Of a DNA stretch of 64,000 nt, positions 59,266 through 64,000 are shown piece after piece. This DNA is from UBA8514 sp034933685. GTDB lineage: Bacteria > Bacillota > Clostridia > Lachnospirales > Anaerotignaceae. The stretch spans positions 38,000-101,999 of the forward strand of contig JAYFNB010000020.1 in NCBI GenBank assembly GCA_034933685.1, in the 5' to 3' direction. Position 1 is the first letter of the stretch. Each line of letters starts with the position of its first letter. The notes under the pieces were generated by a model. That model had not been told where the DNA came from. It did no database searches and was given only the letters and a program-made list of their open reading frames with translations. The position numbers and the translations under genes are program-made.

Positions 59266-61353
59266 TTAATCAGCTTTTCTGCCAGCAAGAACCTTTTCCT
59301 GAATACTCTTAGGGCATGGTTCATAGTGGTCTACTTCCATAACGTAGTTACCGCGACCCTGTGTCCTTGAACGAAGGTCTGTTGAGTAACCAAACATTTC
59401 TGAAAGTGGAACAAAAGAATGAATAATCTTAGCGCCATTTCTATCATCCATACCTTCAATACGTCCACGGCGTGAGTTAATGTCACCAATAACATCACCC
59501 ATATAACTCTCAGGTACAGTAACAGTTACTTTCATAATTGGCTCAAGAAGAACTGCATCGCCTTTTCTCATCGCTTCTTTAAAAGCCATAGAACCAGCAA
59601 TCTGGTAAGCCATTTCAGATGAGTCTACATCATGATAGCTACCATCGTAAACTTCTGCTTTAACGCCAAGTACAGGATAACCACCAAGGATACCGCTTTT
59701 CATAGCTTCTTTAATACCTTTATCTATAGCCGGAATGTATTCTCTAGGAATAGATCCACCAACTGTGCTATTAACGAACTCATAGTTATTCTCAGCATCT
59801 GTACCCATTGGGAAAAATTTAACCTTACAGTGACCATACTGACCACGACCACCTGACTGACGTACGAATTTACCTTCAACATCAACAGCCTTGCGGAAAG
59901 TTTCTCTATAAGCAACCTGAGGTTCACCAACGTTTGCCTCAACCTTAAATTCTCTTAATAAACGGTCAACAATAATTTCAAGGTGCAGTTCACCCATACC
60001 AGAAATAATTGTGTCTCCAGTTTCTTGGTCTGTATGTGTTCTAAAAGTTGGGTCTTCCTCTGCAAGTTTCGCAAGTGCAATACCCATTTTGTCTCTACCG
60101 GCCTTTGTTTTAGGCTCAATAGCAACTGAGATAACAGGTTCTGGGAATACCATAGACTCTAAAATAACTTCATGGTCTTCATCACAAATTGTATCGCCAG
60201 TTGTTGTAAGCTTGAAGCCAACAGCAGCAGCGATATCACCTGCATATACTTTTTCAATTTCTTCTCTGTGGTTAGCATGCATCTGAAGGATACGTCCAAA
60301 TCGCTCTTTTTTACCCTTTACAGAGTTATAAACGTATGAGCCAGCTTCACATGTACCAGAATAAACACGGAAGAAAGCAAGCTTACCAACAAATGGGTCA
60401 TTCATAATTTTAAATGCAAGTGCTGAAAAAGGCTCAGTGTCTGATGCGTGTCTAGCAATTTCTTCACCTGTGTGTGGGTCTGTACCCTTAATTGATTCAA
60501 TGTCAGTAGGAGCTGGCATGTAGTCAATAACACCATCAAGAAGTTTCTGAACACCTTTGTTTTTGTAAGCTGAACCGCAGAATACTGGAACAAGCTCACA
60601 AGCGATACAAGCTTTTCTTAAAGCAGCCTTTAACTCAGGAATGGAGATTTCCTCACCATCAAAGAATTTTTCCATAAGTGCTTCATCAGTTTCAGCAATT
60701 GCTTCAACCATTGCATCATGGTATTCTTTAGCTTGGTCAGCCATATCGGCTGGAATTTCGTGAACAGAAACATCTTTACCAAGCTCATCGTCATAGATGT
60801 ATGCTTTCATATCCATAAGGTCAACTACACCTGTAAAGAATGCTTCAGCACCAATAGGAAGCATCATTGGTACAGGGTTACAACCTAATCTATCTTTCAT
60901 CATGTCAATTGCATTAAAGTAGTCTGCACCCATAATGTCCATCTTGTTAACGAAAGCCATTCTAGGAACATTGTAGTTGTCTGCCTGACGCCAAACTGTT
61001 TCACTCTGTGGCTCAACGCCGCCCTTTGCACAGAAAACGCAAACTGCACCGTCAAGTACACGAAGTGAACGCTCAACCTCAACTGTAAAGTCAACGTGAC
61101 CTGGTGTATCTATAATATTTATTCTATTGCCTTCCCACTGAGCTGTAGTAGCAGCGGAAGTAATTGTAATACCTCTCTCCTGCTCCTGCTCCATCCAGTC
61201 CATAGTTGCTGTACCTTCGTGGGTATCACCAATCTTGTAGTTACGGCCTGTATAGTAAAGGATACGCTCTGTGAGGGTAGTTTTACCGGCATCAATATGA
61301 GCCATGATACCAATATTTCTGGTTTTTTCAAGTGGAAATGCTCTGTTAGCCAA
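59266..61353 (-). CDS. fusA: Elongation factor G
   Basis: 695 residues, TTG start at 61353. G1 AHIDAGKTT, switch II DTPGHVDFT, G4 NKMDIMGAD, and domain IV GGSIPREYIPAIDKG. It drives translocation. Second to last of the str operon, 82 bp after rpsG. Confidence 0.98.
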   Translation of the reverse strand: MANRAFPLEKTRNIGIMAHIDAGKTTLTERILYYTGRNYKIGDTHEGTATMDWMEQEQERGITITSAATTAQWEGNRINIIDTPGHVDFTVEVERSLRVLDGAVCVFCAKGGVEPQSETVWRQADNYNVPRMAFVNKMDIMGADYFNAIDMMKDRLGCNPVPMMLPIGAEAFFTGVVDLMDMKAYIYDDELGKDVSVHEIPADMADQAKEYHDAMVEAIAETDEALMEKFFDGEEISIPELKAALRKACIACELVPVFCGSAYKNKGVQKLLDGVIDYMPAPTDIESIKGTDPHTGEEIARHASDTEPFSALAFKIMNDPFVGKLAFFRVYSGTCEAGSYVYNSVKGKKERFGRILQMHANHREEIEKVYAGDIAAAVGFKLTTTGDTICDEDHEVILESMVFPEPVISVAIEPKTKAGRDKMGIALAKLAEEDPTFRTHTDQETGDTIISGMGELHLEIIVDRLLREFKVEANVGEPQVAYRETFRKAVDVEGKFVRQSGGRGQYGHCKVKFFPMGTDAENNYEFVNSTVGGSIPREYIPAIDKGIKEAMKSGILGGYPVLGVKAEVYDGSYHDVDSSEMAYQIAGSMAFKEAMRKGDAVLLEPIMKVTVTVPESYMGDVIGDINSRRGRIEGMDDRNGAKIIHSFVPLSEMFGYSTDLRSRTQGRGNYVMEVDHYEPCPKSIQEKVLAGRKAD

Positions 61354-61435
61354 AATTACTCCTCCTTATTACTTCGTTTATAAAAACATTGCATGCCCCC
61401 TAAGTAACCTTAAAGGGCAAACAAAACTTAAAATC

Positions 61436-61906
61436 TTACCACTTATAATGAGAGAAAGCTTTGTTAGCTTCAGCCATTTTATGTGTTTCATCTTTCTTCT
61501 TGCAAGCACCGCCAGTGTTGTTAAGAGCATCCATAAGCTCTCCAGCTAAACGGTCAACCATGGTTTTTTCGCCACGTTTTCTGCTGTAAATTGTTAACCA
61601 ACGAAGACCTAAAGTACGTCTTCTTTCTGGTCTAATTTCCATTGGTACCTGGTAAGTTGCACCACCAACACGGCGAGCTTTTACCTCAAGTACTGGCATT
61701 ATGTTGTTCATCGCTTCTTCAAAAGCTTCAATAGGGTCTTTGCCTGTTTTTTCAGCAACCTTATCAAAGGCACCATATACTATTTTCTGAGAAACGCCCT
61801 TCTTACCATCAAGCATAATGCTGTTGATAAGCTTGGTTACGTTTTTGCTTTTGTATAATGGGTCTGGCAATACTTCTCTTTTTGTTACATGACCTTTTCT
61901 TGGCAC
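61436..61906 (-). CDS. rpsG: Ribosomal protein S7
   Basis: 156 residues, GTG start at 61906 after AGGGAGG. PRKGHVTKREVLPDPLY, KARRVGGATYQVPMEIRPERR by GGATYQVP, AFSHYKW at the end. It nucleates the 30S head. A 138-nt gap separates it from rpsL. Confidence 0.98.
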   Translation of the reverse strand: MPRKGHVTKREVLPDPLYKSKNVTKLINSIMLDGKKGVSQKIVYGAFDKVAEKTGKDPIEAFEEAMNNIMPVLEVKARRVGGATYQVPMEIRPERRRTLGLRWLTIYSRKRGEKTMVDRLAGELMDALNNTGGACKKKDETHKMAEANKAFSHYKW

Positions 61907-62044
61907 GATTCTTCCCTCCTTAATAAATTTAAATCGTAGGTACTCGTGTATATTCTTTTACACGTTTCACGCCTTACACTTCCAAATATATATCACGCAT
62001 CAGCAGACTGTATATCATTTGTACAAGGCATTACTTAAATTGTA

Positions 62045-62479
62045 TTATTTCTTTGCTGCAGTTTTACCAGCTTTTGGACGTTTTGCGCCGTATTTTGAAC
62101 GACTCTGCATTCTGTTAGCTACACCTGCAGTATCAAGTGTACCACGAACAATATGGTAACGAACACCAGGTAAGTCTTTTACTCTACCACCTCTGATAAG
62201 AACAACACTATGTTCCTGAAGGTTGTGACCTTCACCAGGGATGTAAGCTGTTACTTCAATACCGTTTGTAAGTCTTACTCTGGCAATCTTTCTAAGCGCT
62301 GAGTTAGGCTTTTTAGGTGTAGAAGTTTTAACGGCTGTACAAACGCCTCTTCTCTGTGGTGAAGAAATATCTGTGGTTTTCTTCTTAAGAGAGTTAAGAC
62401 CTTTCTGTAACGCTGGAGCTGTTGATTTTTTCTCTACAGTCTGTCTACCTTTTCTTACTAACTGATTAAATGTTGGCAT
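62045..62479 (-). CDS. rpsL: Ribosomal protein S12
   Basis: 144 residues: PTFNQLVRKGRQTVEKK, RRGVCTAVKTSTPKKPNSALRK by its TPKKPNSALRK element, and GGRVKDLPGVRYH. The Lys residues that confer streptomycin sensitivity (in TPKKPN and GGRVKD) are both wild type. First gene of the str operon. Confidence 0.98.
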   Translation of the reverse strand: MPTFNQLVRKGRQTVEKKSTAPALQKGLNSLKKKTTDISSPQRRGVCTAVKTSTPKKPNSALRKIARVRLTNGIEVTAYIPGEGHNLQEHSVVLIRGGRVKDLPGVRYHIVRGTLDTAGVANRMQSRSKYGAKRPKAGKTAAKK

Positions 62480-62599
62480 CTAATGTGCACCTCCTTACAA
62501 AATTAATACGTTCTGCCTATGCAATTTCATCGTAACTGAATATGGCTAAATAACCACTTTGGGCATAATTAAAGATGCCCTAATTCCAGACACCGTAAA

Positions 62600-62628
62600 A
62601 GTGTAACACCAAAGCAATGCGTTGTCAA
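62600..62628 (-). promoter_or_regulatory. Promoter of the str operon (rpsL-rpsG-fusA-tuf)
   Basis: Consensus -35 TTGACA (62623-62628), 17-bp spacer, -10 TACACT (62600-62605), minus strand. The leader of about 115 nt holds the hairpin GGGCAT/ATGCCC around 62563-62582. Confidence 0.82.
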
Positions 62629-62669
62629 GGTAAAATATAAAATTCACAGTCGTTATTTTAATTTAGAGT

Positions 62670-63122
62670 TTACATTTTGTTCCAACTTTGAAGTTCTATA
62701 ATATTTCCTTCTGGGTCTCTAGCGTAAACAAATGAAGCTTCCAAATTATTTGGATACACTGTAGTAATTAACTCTCCTACGCAGCTTCCTCCTGCACTAA
62801 TAACTTGTGCTAAAGTTTGTTCAACATCATCTACTTCAAAAGCAATGTGTGCAATTCCAGGGCCGTTGACTTCTGAAAGTTTAGTTTCATTTAGCTTATC
62901 ATAAGAAAATATTTCAAGTGTTGGGTGTTCTTCCTCATACCCTGGCAAAAGCAAGTGTTCACCTATAATGTGTGCCTCATCCAAGCCCGTTAGCCTGTTT
63001 AGCCATCCACCACTGAGGTTACGAGTTTCATTAATACTTTTGCAACGGAATACACTTTTATAAAATGATATCAATTTATTTACATCTTTCGCAATAATAT
63101 TTGTATGAACATAACGAAACAT
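62670..63122 (-). CDS. Glyoxalase/VOC-superfamily protein
   Basis: 150 residues, two beta-alpha-beta-beta-beta modules of the vicinal oxygen chelate fold: YVHTNIIAKDVNKLISFYKSVF, LEIFSYD, GIAHIAFEVDDVEQTLAQV and ARDPEGNIIELQSW. Metal ligands (His7, Glu in LEIF, His in IAHIAF, Glu in IIELQ) are all present, so it is probably an active metalloenzyme; substrate unknown. Single gene between the str operon and the tRNA cluster. Confidence 0.88.
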   Translation of the reverse strand: MFRYVHTNIIAKDVNKLISFYKSVFRCKSINETRNLSGGWLNRLTGLDEAHIIGEHLLLPGYEEEHPTLEIFSYDKLNETKLSEVNGPGIAHIAFEVDDVEQTLAQVISAGGSCVGELITTVYPNNLEASFVYARDPEGNIIELQSWNKM

Positions 63123-63198
63123 TGTATCTCTCCTTTGATCTTTAGTTTTCCCTAAATGTTAATAACATAGTAAAAATTATTGTAAAGCTTATGACTTA

Positions 63199-63238
63199 AT
63201 AAAAAAAGAAGTCAACTATTATAAAAGTAGACTTCTTT
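63199..63238 (-). terminator. Terminator of the rRNA/tRNA cluster
   Basis: AAAGAAGTC (63205-63213) pairs with GACTTCTTT (63230-63238) with a further ACT/AGT inner helix; minus-strand exit TTTTTTTATT, 15 nt past tRNA-Met. Confidence 0.88.
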
Positions 63239-63252
63239 AGTGAATTTTTTAG

Positions 63253-63326
63253 TAGCGGAAAAGGGATTTGAACCCCTGACACCGCGGGTATGAACCGCGT
63301 GCTCTAGCCAACTGAGCTACTCCGCC
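63253..63326 (-). tRNA. tRNA-Met (elongator, anticodon CAU)
   Basis: 74 nt; acceptor GGCGGAG pairs with TTCCGCT (G-U at both ends), anticodon stem CGCGG/CCGCG with loop TTCATAC, T arm AGGGG-TTCAAAT-CCCTT, discriminator A. The paired first base excludes an initiator tRNA. Confidence 0.95.
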
Positions 63327-63364
63327 ATATAAAATACCGTAAATCCAAAGATCTACGGTTAAAA

Positions 63365-63437
63365 TGGGAATTACAGGGCTCGAACCTGTGACATCTTGCT
63401 TGTAAGGCAAGCGCTCTCCCAGCTGAGCTAAACTCCC
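63365..63437 (-). tRNA. tRNA-Val (anticodon UAC)
   Basis: 73 nt; acceptor GGGAGTT/AATTCCC, anticodon stem CTTGC/GCAAG with loop CTTACAA, T arm ACAGG-TTCGAGC-CCTGT, discriminator A. Confidence 0.96.
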
Positions 63438-63455
63438 ATATTTATTAAATTAAAA

Positions 63456-63529
<74 letters not shown>

Positions 63530-63563
63530 ATAAGGCAAATAAATGTCACAAAATTAAAATGAG

Positions 63564-63637
63564 TGGGTCTTCAGGGACTTGAACCCGGGACCGCCCGGTT
63601 ATGAGCCGGATGCTCTAACCAACTGAGCTAAAGACCC
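63564..63637 (-). tRNA. tRNA-Ile2 (anticodon CAU, lysidine type)
   Basis: 74 nt; acceptor GGGTCTT/AAGACCC, loop CTCATAA. The GGCTCATAACC arm matches tRNA-Ile2, whose C34 is changed to lysidine, rather than either tRNA-Met. Confidence 0.88.
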
Positions 63638-63649
63638 ATTTTAAAATGA

Positions 63650-63722
63650 AGCCGATGAACGGACTCGAACCGTTAACCTGCTGATTACAAGTCAGCTGCT
63701 CTGCCAATTGAGCCACATCGGC
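63650..63722 (-). tRNA. tRNA-Thr (anticodon UGU)
   Basis: 73 nt; acceptor GCCGATG/CATCGGC, anticodon stem GCTGA/TCAGC with loop CTTGTAA, T arm AACGG-TTCGAGT-CCGTT, discriminator T. Confidence 0.96.
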
Positions 63723-63732
63723 TTAAATTGAA

Positions 63733-63849
63733 TCTGGCAACCACCTACTTTCCCAGGTAGTCTCCCACCAAGTATCATCGGCCGTTCATGTCTTAACCAT
63801 CGTGTTCGGCATGGGAACGGGTGTCTCCCATGAACGCATCATCACCAGA
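63733..63849 (-). rRNA. 5S ribosomal RNA
   Basis: About 117 nt. Terminal stem TCTGG/CCAGA closes it; conserved loop sequences include CCCGTTCCCATGCCGAACACG and GGTGGGAGACTACCTGGGA, of which I note CCGAAC and GAGA loop E. It lies between tRNA-Glu and tRNA-Thr. Confidence 0.95.
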
Positions 63850-63862
63850 AATTTTACAAAAG

Positions 63863-63934
63863 TGACCCAACCGGGAATCGAACCCGGGTTACAGCCGTGA
63901 AAGGGCCGTGTCTTAACCGCTTGACCATTGGGCC
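63863..63934 (-). tRNA. tRNA-Glu (anticodon UUC)
   Basis: 72 nt; acceptor GGCCCAA/TTGGGTC, anticodon stem CGGCC/GGCTG with loop CTTTCAC, T arm CCCGG-TTCGATT-CCCGG, discriminator A. Confidence 0.96.
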
Positions 63935-63951
63935 TTATATAATTTAAAAAG

Positions 63952-64000
63952 CTCCCCGAGTAGGATTCGAACCTACGACCCATCGGTTAACAGCCGATTG
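63952..64000 (-). tRNA. tRNA-Asn (anticodon GUU), 3' part only
   Basis: 49 nt of the 3' half: anticodon stem ATCGG/CCGAT with loop CTGTTAA, T arm GTAGG-TTCGAAT-CCTAC, acceptor TCGGGGA, discriminator G. The 5' half lies beyond the window. Confidence 0.92.

Noticed and set aside
63786..63983. 65-codon frame over tRNA-Glu and 5S rRNA
   Set aside because: It is a spurious frame inside RNA genes (also crossing tRNA-Asn).

Overview
This window comes from the chromosome of a low-GC, Gram-positive, endospore-forming anaerobe of class Clostridia. The evidence is a spo0A gene with 0A boxes, class I ribosomal gene order, clostridial neighbourhoods (ecfA1-ecfA2-ecfT-truA-rplM-rpsI; DUF512-der-plsY-gpsA; ireB-ruvX-DUF1292), an acyl-CoA dehydrogenase and ferredoxin-type enzymes. 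A Lachnospirales-like relative is my best guess; genus cannot be fixed from sequence reading alone. Almost every gene lies on the minus strand, as expected for a leading-strand replichore, and several highly expressed genes use TTG or GTG starts. I see no prophage, insertion sequence, CRISPR array or defence locus.

Layout (window coordinates; minus-strand operons read right to left). 1-7.7 kb: a sulfur amino-acid block with an NhaC-family transporter (cut by the left edge), a PatB/MalY C-S lyase behind a consensus sigma-54 promoter, a sigma-54 enhancer-binding regulator, methionine gamma-lyase, a LysR regulator and a DUF2179 membrane protein. 7.7-12.6 kb: mixed small transcription units, mostly plus strand: cold-shock protein, cupin (minus), tRNA-Pro, DJ-1 family protein (minus), CYTH protein, Spo0A and two Xre regulators. 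12.7-21.9 kb: acyl-CoA dehydrogenase, a three-gene methionine synthase operon (separate activation domain, MetH, homocysteine methyltransferase/MTHFR fusion), feoAB, and a PAP2 phosphatase on the plus strand. 21.9-34.7 kb: housekeeping operons gpsA-plsY-der-DUF512-pgeF-yraN-rnhB, RNase J, DUF1292-ruvX-ireB, mtaB plus a hypothetical gene, and a soluble chemoreceptor-like Cache protein.

34.8-62.5 kb is the ribosomal protein superregion, read leftwards: rpsL-rpsG-fusA-tuf, then deoC and an aldo/keto reductase, then the S10-spc-alpha cluster from rpsJ to rplQ (with rpmD and rpmJ, both very short), then ecfA1-ecfA2-ecfT-truA and rplM-rpsI. 62.7-64 kb: a VOC-family protein and a tRNA/5S rRNA cluster (Asn partial, Glu, 5S, Thr, Ile2, Asp, Val, Met) that probably closes an rRNA operon beyond the right edge.

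I did not find an obvious new enzymatic or defence system. The items most worth a second look are: the sigma-54/C-S lyase/NhaC module; an array of hairpins with a repeated GCCGAA loop in the leader of the acyl-CoA dehydrogenase; a GC-rich rpsJ leader with small overlapping reading frames; a nested-helix leader before RNase J; a 220-nt structured gap inside the alpha operon; and a membrane-free receptor with the MCP signalling tip placed before, not after, its Cache sensor.
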